A stretch of DNA of 64,000 bases from Intestinibacter bartlettii (GTDB lineage Bacteria; Bacillota; Clostridia; Peptostreptococcales; Peptostreptococcaceae): contig CP102273.1 of the NCBI GenBank assembly GCA_025148965.1, forward strand, positions 310,001 through 374,000, given 5' to 3'. The notes under the pieces are model-generated. The model saw only the letters and a program-made list of their open reading frames with translations, did no database searches and was not told where the DNA came from. Below, piece by piece: positions 8,201 to 17,465 of the stretch. A program made the position numbers and the translations under genes. The first letter of the stretch is position 1. Each line of letters begins with the position of its first letter.

Positions 8201-8401
8201 ATTTACAACTTATTACCTAGAGCAAGCGATGAAGCCATTGGCGCTATGAATGAAGTGAATTTATATATATAATTAGTGATAATACCTAGATAAAGGGGAT
8301 ATCAAAATAAAATATGGAATTGATTTCAGATTTTAATAAATTTATAAGTTAGTCATAAGAAGTTATATGATTAAAAAATGTGGAAAAAAATTAAAAAAAC
8401 C
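8201..8401. other. Intergenic stretch before the sucrose promoter
   Basis: No gene is supported here. The segment 8219-8252 is less A+T-rich than its surroundings and may be a gene relic, but no similarity is recognised. Confidence 0.3.
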
Positions 8402-8431
8402 TTTACATAAATATAAGTAGCGTGCTACAAT
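8402..8431 (+). promoter_or_regulatory. Promoter of the sucrose operon
   Basis: TTTACA (8402-8407), an 18-base spacer and TACAAT (8426-8431) lie just ahead of the operator/cre-like site. Confidence 0.7.
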
Positions 8432-8445
8432 GAACTTGAGAAATG

Positions 8446-8459
8446 TGAGAACGATATCA
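8446..8459 (+). promoter_or_regulatory. cre/LacI-type operator in the sucrose leader
   Basis: TGAGAACGATATCA matches the catabolite-responsive element consensus TGWNANCGNTNWCA at every defined position. It lies about 8-20 bases downstream of the predicted transcription start, where a bound repressor would block RNA polymerase. CcpA and ScrR are both LacI-family proteins with CG-centred operators, so either could bind. Confidence 0.65.
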
Positions 8460-8484
8460 TATATTACAAAAGGGGGATAAAAAT

Positions 8485-10386
8485 ATGGAAGAAAATAAAC
8501 AAGAAAAATATTTACGCATTTCGAAAGAAATAGTGAATTACGTAGGTGGAGAGGATAATATTCAAGGCGTTGCACATTGTGCGACAAGATTACGTATAGT
8601 GCTAACTGATAATAATTTAGCCGACATTGAAAAATTAGAAAATATTGATTCAGTAAAAGGCGTGTTTATCGCTGGGAACCAATTGCAATTAATATTTGGA
8701 GCAGGTTTAGTAAATGAAGTTTATGAAGTATTCAGTCGTTATACACATACAGAAAATATGTCGCTTGGAGATATTAAAGCTCAAAGTGCTCAAAAACAAA
8801 ATCCAATACAAACAGTAATCAAGTCTTTATCAGATGTTTTTATCGGTATTATGCCTGGGATATTAGCTGCAGCATTACTTATGGGGATTACTGGTGTTTT
8901 AGGCAAATGGGATGTTGTTGTAAATAATGAAACATTATATGCAATTAATAAATTAGCAAGTATAGCTGCTAATGGAATATTTAGTATTTTACCAATGGCT
9001 GTTTGCTATAGTGCTACTAAGAGATATGGTGGAAAACCAATCTTAGGTATGATTGTTGGAGCGATAATGCTTGATTCTTCTTTAGCAAATGCATATTCAG
9101 TTGGATCAGGAAGTGTTGTTCCAGAAGTTATTAGGATTTTTGGCTTCCCAATTGAATTAGTAGGATTTCAAGGTGGAATTATAATCGCATTAATGATGGG
9201 ATTTGTAGTTGCTAAATTAGATATTTTCTTTGATAAAAAAGTACCTGATTTTATTAAACTATTATTATCACCATTATGTACAGTATTTATTTCTACAGTA
9301 TTATTATTCACAGTTGTTGGACCATTAGGTAGAGAGTTAGGTAATTTAATAACAGGAAGTTTAATTTGGATGACTGAAAATCTAGGTGCGTTAGGTTATA
9401 TGATTTTTGCAGGTTTACAACAAATAGTAGTTATTACAGGTTTACATCATATTATAGGAGCTGTTGAAGCTCAGTTAATTGCTGATACAGGGAGAAACTT
9501 CTTAAATCCTTTAATGTCAGTTGCATTGATGGGGCAAGGTGGAGCTGTTTTAGGATATTTAATATTAAACTGGAATGATGTAAAAGCTAGAGAATTATGT
9601 ATTCCTTCATTTGCATCAACTTTATTCGGAATAAGTGAACCAGCTATATTTGGTGTTAACTTACGTCATAAGTTCCCGCTAGTTGCTGGATGCTTAGGAG
9701 GAGCTATTGCAGGTGCCTATGTTTATTTTGCTGATTTAGCAGCATTAGGGTTTGGGACAAGTGCATTACCTGGTATAGCTATTACAGACCCTACTAATAA
9801 TGGATATATAAATTATATAATAGCTCATATAATTGCTTTATTTACAGGTCTTGTGTTCTGTGTGATATTTGGTAAAGTTAAAGACAAAAAAACTACTAAA
9901 GTAGAAGATAGTGAATATGATGTTTCAGAAAAAGTAGGAAATATTGAAGTTACTTCTCCTGTAAAAGGAAGAGTTAAAAATATAGGTGAATCATCTGATG
10001 CTACATTTGCATCAAAATGTATGGGTGATGGAATTGCTGTAGATGTAATTGATGGGGAGATTGTCGCACCTTGTGATGGAAAGATAACTATTGTATTCCC
10101 AAGCAAGCATGCTATAGGAATGAAGCTGAAAGATGGTTCTAGTATACTTATTCACTGTGGTATTGATACTGTTAATATGGATGGTGATGGATTTGAAACA
10201 TTTGTTGATGTTGACCAAGAGGTTAAAAAAGGAGATTTATTATTAAAATTTGATATAGATTTAGTAAAAGAAAAAGGATATTCTACGGAAACAATGATGT
10301 CATTTGAATTAGCTGACAAACGTACTTTACAAATGCAATACACTGGTCAAACTCAAGGAAAAGATGTTGTTGCAGTAGTTAAATAG
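8485..10386 (+). CDS. scrA: Sucrose-type PTS permease, fused EIIBC-EIIA
   Basis: The 633-residue membrane protein takes up and phosphorylates a sugar, most likely sucrose given its neighbours. Domain order is EIIB (phospho-Cys32 in GVAHCATRLRIVL), a multi-span EIIC (about residues 105-465, with GLHHIIGAVEAQLI and FGISEPAIFGVNLRHKFPL), and a C-terminal glucose-type EIIA (about 485-633). EIIA carries the phospho-transfer histidines in PSKHAIG and SSILIHCGIDTVNMDG. Many sucrose EII proteins lack EIIA and borrow the glucose one; this protein is self-sufficient. The ATG follows AGGGGGA. It is followed 16 bases later by the hydrolase gene. Close relatives transport trehalose or beta-glucosides; context decides for sucrose. 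Confidence 0.88.
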   Translation: MEENKQEKYLRISKEIVNYVGGEDNIQGVAHCATRLRIVLTDNNLADIEKLENIDSVKGVFIAGNQLQLIFGAGLVNEVYEVFSRYTHTENMSLGDIKAQSAQKQNPIQTVIKSLSDVFIGIMPGILAAALLMGITGVLGKWDVVVNNETLYAINKLASIAANGIFSILPMAVCYSATKRYGGKPILGMIVGAIMLDSSLANAYSVGSGSVVPEVIRIFGFPIELVGFQGGIIIALMMGFVVAKLDIFFDKKVPDFIKLLLSPLCTVFISTVLLFTVVGPLGRELGNLITGSLIWMTENLGALGYMIFAGLQQIVVITGLHHIIGAVEAQLIADTGRNFLNPLMSVALMGQGGAVLGYLILNWNDVKARELCIPSFASTLFGISEPAIFGVNLRHKFPLVAGCLGGAIAGAYVYFADLAALGFGTSALPGIAITDPTNNGYINYIIAHIIALFTGLVFCVIFGKVKDKKTTKVEDSEYDVSEKVGNIEVTSPVKGRVKNIGESSDATFASKCMGDGIAVDVIDGEIVAPCDGKITIVFPSKHAIGMKLKDGSSILIHCGIDTVNMDGDGFETFVDVDQEVKKGDLLLKFDIDLVKEKGYSTETMMSFELADKRTLQMQYTGQTQGKDVVAVVK

Positions 10387-10402
10387 GAGGTGGGAATCTC
10401 TA

Positions 10403-11839
10403 ATGATGACAAAAGAAGATTACTTAAATGAATATAAGACTCATAAAAGTATGCGAGATAATGTTAAAAGGGATAATTATCGATTACAATATCATTTGAT
10501 GCCTCCAACAGGCTTTTTAAATGATCCAAATGGGTTATTTCAAAAAGACGGTGTCTACCATATTTATTTTCAATATACACCTTTTACAGCTGGATGGGGA
10601 ACAAAGCTTTGGGGACATTATACAAGCAAAGATATGATTAATTTTAATCAAGAAGAACCATTTTTATATCCAGATATTTCTCTTGATAGGGATGGTGTTT
10701 ATAGCGGTTCTGCCTTTGTAGAAGATGAAACAATTCACTATTTTTATACTGGAAATGTGAAGTTGACTGATAGAGAAGATTATGATTATATTAATTCTGG
10801 TCGTGAACAAAATACAATTCATATGACAAGTAAGGATGGATATAAGATTAGTGAAAAGGAATTAATTCTTTCTAATGATGACTATCCAATAGATATGTCC
10901 AAGCATGTTAGAGATCCAAAGATATTTAAAAAGAATAACTATTATTATATGGTTTTAGGTGGTAGAACATCAGATAATCAAGGATGTGTGTTATTATATA
11001 AGAGTAAAGACTTAATTAATTTTGAGTATTATAATCGTATAGAAGTTGATGATTTCGGATATATGTGGGAATGTCCAGATTTATTTGAATTAGATGGAGA
11101 ATTATTTTTAGTAGTATGCCCACAAGGAATATCTCAACGAGGTTATGATTATGCTAATGTTTATCAAACTGGATACTTTAAAGTTGATTATGATTTTGAC
11201 AATAATACTTACAAAATAAGTGAATTTAAAGAGTTAGATAGAGGATTTGATATTTATGCTCCACAAAGTTTTTTAGATGAGAAAAATAGACGTATACAAT
11301 ACGCATGGATGGGAATACCTGATGCAGAATATAACAATCAACCAACTGTTGATTATTGTTGGCAACATGCTTTGACTATGCCTAGAGTTTTATCTTATAA
11401 AAACAATCAGATTTATCAACAACCACTAGATGAAATGAAAAATTTAAGATTAGAAAAAATAGTATCCAACTGTAAAAATATTAAACAAAAGGATACAGTT
11501 GTTTATGAAATGCAAGTTGATTTTGATAAGTCTCAAGATTTTGTTTTACAAATAAGAGACGACGTTCAATTATCATATTTAAATCATGTTCTTTCATTAA
11601 GTCTGAAGCAAAGTGGATATGGACGCTCAATTAGAGCAGTTGAATTAAATGAAGTTAATAGCTTGACTATATATAGTGATACATCAAGTTTAGAAATATT
11701 TATTAATGATGGACAAGAAGTATTTACAACTCGTCTTTATGGAAAATTATCTAATCAAAATATAGAATTCTTAACAGAAAATAAAGGTGAAGTATTCTTC
11801 TATCCGTTAAAAGGATATACAATTATTAAAAATGATTAA
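10403..11839 (+). CDS. scrB: Sucrose-6-phosphate hydrolase (GH32)
   Basis: The 478-residue enzyme splits sucrose-6-phosphate from the PTS into glucose-6-phosphate and fructose. GH32 motifs are present: the nucleophile motif FLNDPNGLF near residue 40, the RDP motif in KHVRDPKIF and the acid/base motif in WECPDLFEL, followed by a C-terminal beta-sandwich. There is no signal peptide, as expected for a cytoplasmic enzyme. The start is ATG 10403 or the next codon, ATG 10406; AGGAGG lies at 10386-10391. It forms an operon with the permease and ends at a strong terminator. Confidence 0.93.
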   Translation: MMTKEDYLNEYKTHKSMRDNVKRDNYRLQYHLMPPTGFLNDPNGLFQKDGVYHIYFQYTPFTAGWGTKLWGHYTSKDMINFNQEEPFLYPDISLDRDGVYSGSAFVEDETIHYFYTGNVKLTDREDYDYINSGREQNTIHMTSKDGYKISEKELILSNDDYPIDMSKHVRDPKIFKKNNYYYMVLGGRTSDNQGCVLLYKSKDLINFEYYNRIEVDDFGYMWECPDLFELDGELFLVVCPQGISQRGYDYANVYQTGYFKVDYDFDNNTYKISEFKELDRGFDIYAPQSFLDEKNRRIQYAWMGIPDAEYNNQPTVDYCWQHALTMPRVLSYKNNQIYQQPLDEMKNLRLEKIVSNCKNIKQKDTVVYEMQVDFDKSQDFVLQIRDDVQLSYLNHVLSLSLKQSGYGRSIRAVELNEVNSLTIYSDTSSLEIFINDGQEVFTTRLYGKLSNQNIEFLTENKGEVFFYPLKGYTIIKND

Positions 11840-11841
11840 TC

Positions 11842-11882
11842 AAAAGAGATTGTCACATAATAATATTGTGTCAATCTCTTTT
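11842..11882 (+). terminator. Terminator after scrB
   Basis: AAAAGAGATTG (11842-11852) pairs with CAATCTCTTTT (11872-11882), with further inner pairing. It lies between hydrolase and fructokinase genes, so fructokinase expression may need readthrough or its own promoter. Confidence 0.85.
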
Positions 11883-11922
11883 AGCTTTTGATATACAAAT
11901 TGATAGAAGAGGTGGAAATTTA

Positions 11923-12885
11923 ATGAAAAAATTAATTTCAATAGGAGAGGCATTAATTGATTTTATACCTACAGAGTCAGGTAAAAAAATCAAACAAGTA
12001 GATGGTTTTAAACCAGCAGTAGGTGGAGCACCAGCTAATGTATGTGCTGCTTTTACAAAATTAGGCGGAGAGTCAAAAATGATAACACAATTAGGTGAAG
12101 ATCCTTTTGGAGATAAAATAATAGATGAATTTAGAAAATATAATATAGGTTGTGAATATGTATCAAGAACATCAGAAGCTAATACGAGTTTAGCTTTTGT
12201 AGCTTTAGATGAAAATAAAAACAGAGAATTTTCTTTTTATAGAAAACCTGGTGCAGATATGCTACTTGAAGCAGATACTATAAAACAAGAATGGTTTGAA
12301 AATATATTTGCACTTCATTTTTGCTCTATTTCAATAGGCGATTTCCCTATGAAACAAGCACATGATAGAGCTATTGAATATACATTAAATAACAATGGAA
12401 TAGTAAGTTTTGATTTAAATGTAAGACTTCCATTATGGAAAGCCCCAGAAAGATTAAGAGAAGCTATATTAGAAATGATACCAAAAGCACATATTTTAAA
12501 AATTTCTGATGAAGAATTAGAATTTGTGACTGGAGGAACAAATATAGAGCATGAATTAGATAAATTATTTGTAGGTAATGTCAAATTAATCATATTTACA
12601 AAAGGTAAAGATGGAGCAGAGGCATACACAAAATTTGCAAAAGCATCAATACCTGGAATAAAAACACAAGTAGAAGATACTACTGGAGCAGGAGACGGAT
12701 TTATAGGCTCGTTTTTATATCAATTAGATAAAAATAGTGTAGATGTAGATAAATTAAAGTTATTAAACAAAGAGGATTTAGAAAGATATTTAGATTTTTC
12801 AAATAGATACTGTGCTATAAGTGTAACAAAAAAAGGGGCTATGGATTCTTATCCTACATTAGATGAATTTTTAGAAATTATATAA
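11923..12885 (+). CDS. scrK: Fructokinase (PfkB/ribokinase family)
   Basis: The 320-residue kinase phosphorylates the fructose released by the hydrolase. PfkB signatures are visible: GGAPANVCAAFTKLGG near residue 33 and DTTGAGDGFIGSFLYQL near residue 253, with the catalytic Asp in GAGDG. The ATG at 11923 follows GAAGAGGTGG; an upstream in-frame start at 11866 falls inside the scrB terminator and is rejected. With scrR, scrA and scrB it completes a sucrose-to-glycolysis route. Confidence 0.9.
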   Translation: MKKLISIGEALIDFIPTESGKKIKQVDGFKPAVGGAPANVCAAFTKLGGESKMITQLGEDPFGDKIIDEFRKYNIGCEYVSRTSEANTSLAFVALDENKNREFSFYRKPGADMLLEADTIKQEWFENIFALHFCSISIGDFPMKQAHDRAIEYTLNNNGIVSFDLNVRLPLWKAPERLREAILEMIPKAHILKISDEELEFVTGGTNIEHELDKLFVGNVKLIIFTKGKDGAEAYTKFAKASIPGIKTQVEDTTGAGDGFIGSFLYQLDKNSVDVDKLKLLNKEDLERYLDFSNRYCAISVTKKGAMDSYPTLDEFLEII

Positions 12886-12944
12886 AAAATATATACAGGT
12901 TAAAAAGGTATGTAACTTAAATTTTAATAATATCAAATTATATG

Positions 12945-12980
12945 AAATTCCATATGAACTAATGTTTATATGGAATTTTT
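12945..12980 (+). terminator. Terminator after scrK
   Basis: AAATTCCATAT (12945-12955) pairs with ATATGGAATTT (12968-12978), followed by T residues. Confidence 0.8.
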
Positions 12981-13100
12981 ATATAGATATAAGAATAGTA
13001 ATACATCAAAAGTTGGATATACTATAAATATTAAAAAATTAGGAATTAATAGTTAATAAACGTTATATAAACTAATACAAAAATATTAGGAGTATACAAT

Positions 13101-14063
13101 ATGAAAATTAGACTAGGCTATGTTGCAATATCAAATGCATTAGGAAAAAAAGTAACAAGCTCCAGCAATGTTACTTATAAAACATATAGTAAAATAACAT
13201 CAGAAGAAAAGAAAATAGAAAAATTAAAATCTATAACACATTCAAATTTTGAGGGTCTGGAAAAAATCCTTAGATACAATATAGAAAATGATATACATTT
13301 TTATAGACTTACATCAGCACTAATACCATTAACTACACATCCAGATGTTCCAAACTGGGGATATAGAAAACTATTTAAAAAGGACTTTGAATATATAGGC
13401 AAATTGATAAAGAAAAATAATATGAGGGTAGATACACATCCAGATCAATTTAATGTAATTAATAGTGCAAATGATGAAGTTGTAAAAAACACTATAAAGA
13501 ACTTATCAAGACAGGTAGAGTGGTTTGAAGATATGGATTATCCAATAGGAAAAATGGTTATTCATGTAGGTGGTGCAACAGGGGGGAAAGAATCAGCACT
13601 TAGTCGTTTTGTTGATAATTTTAAAACATTTCCACATGATATACAAACTAGGCTTATTATTGAAAATGATGATAAGATATATACAGCACATGAAACACTT
13701 ACTTTATGTAAACAATTAGATATACCTATGGTATTAGATGTCCATCATCACAATTGTAATAATGAAGGTGAAAATATATATGATATGCTAGGAGAGATTT
13801 TTGGTACATGGAATAAACAACAACTTCCGCCAAAAATCCATTTTTCTTCGCCGAGGGATGGAGAGCTAGATAGAAAACATGCAGACTATATAGATGCATC
13901 TTCATTTATAGATTTTATAGAAAATAGCAGAATAGTTAATACAGATTTTGATGTGATGTTAGAATGTAAAGAAAAAGACATTGCTCTTTTTAAACTTGTA
14001 GATGATATAAAGAAGCTTAGACCAGAATATACTTGGATAGATAAGACTACTTTAGAAATTTAA
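13101..14063 (+). CDS. uvsE: UV-damage endonuclease UvsE
   Basis: The 320-residue protein is a UvsE/UVDE-type endonuclease that nicks DNA 5' of UV photoproducts in an alternative excision pathway. It is a TIM-barrel metalloenzyme; visible family motifs are MKIRLGYVAISNALG at the start, the metal-binding DTHPDQFNVINS, KMVIHVGGATGGK, LIIENDDKIYTAHETL and VLDVHHHNCN. AGGAG lies 8 bases before the ATG. It stands alone between two terminators. In spore formers UvsE often helps protect DNA; that role is inferred. Confidence 0.93.
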   Translation: MKIRLGYVAISNALGKKVTSSSNVTYKTYSKITSEEKKIEKLKSITHSNFEGLEKILRYNIENDIHFYRLTSALIPLTTHPDVPNWGYRKLFKKDFEYIGKLIKKNNMRVDTHPDQFNVINSANDEVVKNTIKNLSRQVEWFEDMDYPIGKMVIHVGGATGGKESALSRFVDNFKTFPHDIQTRLIIENDDKIYTAHETLTLCKQLDIPMVLDVHHHNCNNEGENIYDMLGEIFGTWNKQQLPPKIHFSSPRDGELDRKHADYIDASSFIDFIENSRIVNTDFDVMLECKEKDIALFKLVDDIKKLRPEYTWIDKTTLEI

Positions 14064-14091
14064 TATTTAATATAAAGTATTTAATATAATT

Positions 14092-14136
14092 AAAAGGCAA
14101 AGTAACGTAATAAAATACATTTACTTTGCCTTTTTT
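14092..14136 (+). terminator. Terminator after uvsE
   Basis: AAAAGGCAAAGTAA pairs with TTACTTTGCCTTTT and is followed by further T; A/T runs on both sides make it likely bidirectional for the convergent GH3 gene. Confidence 0.9.
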
Positions 14137-14189
14137 ATTAAACTATATTAAACATTAAACAAATTGGATATTGCAATGTTGAAGTCTTC

Positions 14190-15911
14190 TTATAAACGAG
14201 TATCCCAAGCTCCACAGAATGCATCTACAGAACTTACACCTTTAAACTCAGATTTACCCATTATTTTTTCTATAACTAAATCTAATGTTGCATCATTATC
14301 AGAGTATGCATTTATATAAGTTGGTACCATAGGTACATCTATTAAGTTGAATGGATTGAATACAGATACACAAACTGTTGGTAATTCTGTTACATACCAT
14401 GGGATATCTGGACCCATAGGCATTGCCCAAGTTATACGTCTAACGTTGCTTTGAGAGAATCCAGCAACATGAACGAATAACATTACTGCATCAAATTGAT
14501 CCACGAATTCTTTTATTGGAGTAGCAGCTAATAATTGTTTACCATTTAATCCAGCAGCTGGGTCAAATAAAGTAACTTCAAATCCTTGAGCTTCTAATTT
14601 AGCCTTTACTCTTTGGTTTAATCTATCAGCTTCTACTTTGTTTGGAGCAAAACCAGCTTGCTCTACAGTATAAAGCATTATTCGCTTATGAGTTTGTGGA
14701 GTTAATGGTAATTGATTTTTAGTATTTTTAACTAAAGTTATAGCTTGGTCAGCTATGTCTTTAGCAACTTGTTTATGTTCTTCACAACCGATAATAGAAA
14801 GATTTTCTTCAGCAGGAACTAAAGTACCTTCAGTTTTTTTAGTATGTAATTTTAACATTGCTTTGAATGCTAATACACGAGTAACAGCTTCATTTAGTCT
14901 TTCTTCAGTTAATACACCATTAGCTAAACCTTCTTTTATAGCTTCAACGTCTTCATCTTTATCTCTGTAGTAAAGTATCATATCGCATCCAGCAGCTATA
15001 GTATAAGGCATTATTTCAGATCTTCTCATAGCAGATGTTAAACCAACCATATGAGTTGCATCAGTTATAACTAATCCGTTAAATCCTAATTCATCTCTTA
15101 ATAAATCTTGTAATAATTCTGGAGCTATAGTAGCAGGCATTATTTCATTATCTTTTATTCCTGGTCTTAATTTTCTAGACATTTCAGGAAGTCTTATATG
15201 CCCTATCATTACTGATTCAACACCAGCATCTATCATACCTCTGTAAACTTTACCGAAGTTTTCTTCCCATTCTTCAACAGACATATCGTTGTTAGTAGTT
15301 ACTATATGTTGATCTCTTTCATCAAGTCCATCACCAGGGAAGTGTTTCATACAGCTAGCTAAACCAGCATCTTTAGCACCTCTTAGGTATTCTTTAGACA
15401 TATCTAAAACTTGTTGAGCTTCACTTGAGAAACATCTACTTGAAACAACACAGTTTCTCCAGTTTTTGTTTATATCAACTATTGGAGCAAAAGTCCAGTT
15501 ACAACCTATAGCTGCAGCTTCTTTACAGCCATAGTATCCTAATTTATATGCATTTTCTTTATCTTGAGTAGCACCTATTGTTACATGGTATCCGAAGTGA
15601 GTACCTCCACCAACACCACCATCTCCACCAGCTTCTATATTAGCAGCTATTAGAGCAGGTATTTTGCTGTTTTCTTGAATAACTCTATTTTGTTTATGTA
15701 AGTCAGCTGGAGACATATTGTTATATCTGAATCCACCCATACCATATTTTTGTATTCTTTCAACAACTTCTTCTTCTGTATTATTCCATAACATATCAAC
15801 AAAAATTTGTCCTATTTTTTCGTCTAATGTTAAGTTTGCTAAAGTATTTTCTACCCATTTGATATCTTCATCAGATAAATAAAATGGTTTTGCTTTTAAA
15901 TTAATTCCCAT
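14190..15911 (-). CDS. GH3 family beta-N-acetylhexosaminidase-like enzyme
   Basis: The 573-residue protein is a family 3 glycoside hydrolase of the NagZ type. The N-terminal barrel (about 15-360) has KHFPGDGLDERDQH, in which the Asp-x-His pair matches the NagZ acid/base dyad, and VITDATHM with the likely nucleophile Asp. A C-terminal domain (about 380-573) follows. No signal peptide is visible, so it probably acts in the cytoplasm on imported amino-sugar saccharides or peptidoglycan fragments. The start ATG follows AAAGGGAT on the minus strand. It is divergent from an AraC-type regulator 223 bp away, its likely controller. Substrate (GlcNAc versus another sugar) is inferred from the motif. 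Confidence 0.82.
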   Translation of the reverse strand: MGINLKAKPFYLSDEDIKWVENTLANLTLDEKIGQIFVDMLWNNTEEEVVERIQKYGMGGFRYNNMSPADLHKQNRVIQENSKIPALIAANIEAGGDGGVGGGTHFGYHVTIGATQDKENAYKLGYYGCKEAAAIGCNWTFAPIVDINKNWRNCVVSSRCFSSEAQQVLDMSKEYLRGAKDAGLASCMKHFPGDGLDERDQHIVTTNNDMSVEEWEENFGKVYRGMIDAGVESVMIGHIRLPEMSRKLRPGIKDNEIMPATIAPELLQDLLRDELGFNGLVITDATHMVGLTSAMRRSEIMPYTIAAGCDMILYYRDKDEDVEAIKEGLANGVLTEERLNEAVTRVLAFKAMLKLHTKKTEGTLVPAEENLSIIGCEEHKQVAKDIADQAITLVKNTKNQLPLTPQTHKRIMLYTVEQAGFAPNKVEADRLNQRVKAKLEAQGFEVTLFDPAAGLNGKQLLAATPIKEFVDQFDAVMLFVHVAGFSQSNVRRITWAMPMGPDIPWYVTELPTVCVSVFNPFNLIDVPMVPTYINAYSDNDATLDLVIEKIMGKSEFKGVSSVDAFCGAWDTRL

Positions 15912-16134
15912 ATTTATATCCCTTTCATTGTCTAATCATTGTATGTTAATTTTTAAAGGAATACCTATTCCCCTCTATAATTATATCAATCTAAAAAAAT
16001 ATATTATAGGATATTTATGAATAGTTTTAGCACAAATATTACTTGTTTCTTAAAAGTTGATTCATATATAATTGTTATATTAATTTAAGATAAATTTGAC
16101 TATTTAAGGGATTGTTTTAAGGGGAGAAAAATAT
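15912..16134. promoter_or_regulatory. Divergent promoter region of GH3 and AraC genes
   Basis: This A+T-rich 223-bp spacer must carry both divergent promoters. The short site TTTAAAGGAATACC is near 15952-15965. No clear repeated AraC operator could be assigned. Confidence 0.4.
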
Positions 16135-17340
16135 ATGCTTTATGACAGAATAAGTTTAATATCAGAAATGTTAGATGCAACGCTAAATTTAAGATGTTTT
16201 TATATAAAAGGGCTTGATAAGGAACTATCTTTTTTAAAAGAATCAGTATTACCTATATTTATGAATAACACAAAAGAGATAGATAAGTTTAGAAACATGT
16301 TAATTCATATGGTAGAAGAACATGTATATATTGTAGATAACTTTAATTTTGGTAACTATATAATTATATGCTTAGATAAATTAAATGAGAGTTATTTGTT
16401 TATAGGACCTTATCTATCAGAACATAGATATGAAGATTTATTAAGGGATATCGATGAAATTGGATTATCTCATAATAATATAGCATCAATACATAGGTAT
16501 TATAATTCTTTACCGTTTATAAGCAAAAGTAAGGTGACATCTATAATATCAGTAATAAAAAATAATATTTATGATAAGAACGTTGATCTTAAGTTTATAT
16601 ATAAAAGAAAGTTAAAAAAGCAAGATTTTAAAGATGTTAATAGTCATAGAATTACAACTATTATGTTGGATTATAGGTTTATTGAAGAGAGTATTCGTTG
16701 GGATAAAAAACTTATACATTGTGTAAGCTCAGGTAGTAAAGTTAATTCTGTAAAAATCTTAGATAAAATTTTCGATTTATATTTTATAGATGAAGAATCT
16801 TATAACATTAGAAAATATCAAAATAAACTTATCTATTATAATACACTATTGCTAGACCTTTTAATCGAAAAGGATTTTGGAAACTTATATGCAACTGGCT
16901 TATTCCAAAGATACATGGATAAGATAGAAGGTGCTAGATTTATTAGAGATATTAAGAATATTTTTTATGACATGATAATGGATTATTGTTTTGCTATTAG
17001 CGAATTTAGTGTAAAACATTATTCTGTACTAGTTGGTAAAGCTATAAACTATATAAATTCAAATTTAGAAAATAACTTATCTGTAAGTGAAATAGCTAAT
17101 CAACTATATGTATCACCAACATATTTATCTAGAGCATTTAAGAAAGAAACAGGTTTTTTGATAATAGAGTACATAAATAAATTAAAAATAAAGCATGCTA
17201 CATTTCTACTTAGAGACACAGCTTTACCTATACAAGATATAGGAAGAATTATAGGAATAAATGACGTAAATTATTTTTCAAGATTATTTAAAAGATATAT
17301 GAGCCAAACACCAACACAATATAGGAAGATTTTTAATTGA
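16135..17340 (+). CDS. AraC-family transcriptional regulator
   Basis: The 401-residue protein ends in a two-HTH AraC domain (about 300-401): NNLSVSEIANQLYVSPTYLS, SRAFKKETGFLIIEYINKLK and the second HTH IQDIGRIIGINDVNYFSRLF followed by YMSQTPTQYRK. The 300-residue N-terminal part has no domain I recognise and no membrane segment. AGGGGAG precedes the ATG. It is divergent from the GH3 gene, which suggests control of amino-sugar use; this is inference from position. Confidence 0.88.
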   Translation: MLYDRISLISEMLDATLNLRCFYIKGLDKELSFLKESVLPIFMNNTKEIDKFRNMLIHMVEEHVYIVDNFNFGNYIIICLDKLNESYLFIGPYLSEHRYEDLLRDIDEIGLSHNNIASIHRYYNSLPFISKSKVTSIISVIKNNIYDKNVDLKFIYKRKLKKQDFKDVNSHRITTIMLDYRFIEESIRWDKKLIHCVSSGSKVNSVKILDKIFDLYFIDEESYNIRKYQNKLIYYNTLLLDLLIEKDFGNLYATGLFQRYMDKIEGARFIRDIKNIFYDMIMDYCFAISEFSVKHYSVLVGKAINYINSNLENNLSVSEIANQLYVSPTYLSRAFKKETGFLIIEYINKLKIKHATFLLRDTALPIQDIGRIIGINDVNYFSRLFKRYMSQTPTQYRKIFN

Positions 17341-17465
17341 GTTTTATATTATATGGTAGCAAATTCTTATATTAAGTCTTATGGATTATTTAAAATTCAT
17401 AGGGCTTATTTATTTTTAGGAATATATAAACCGTTACAAAAATATAAATGTACGGGGTGATAATA

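Noticed and set aside
8219-8252. Higher-G+C segment after the LacI gene as a small gene
   Set aside because: No open frame with a ribosome binding site and no recognised similarity.
11866-11922. Upstream start extending fructokinase
   Set aside because: It lies within the scrB terminator hairpin; the PfkB family starts at the MKKLISIGE segment.
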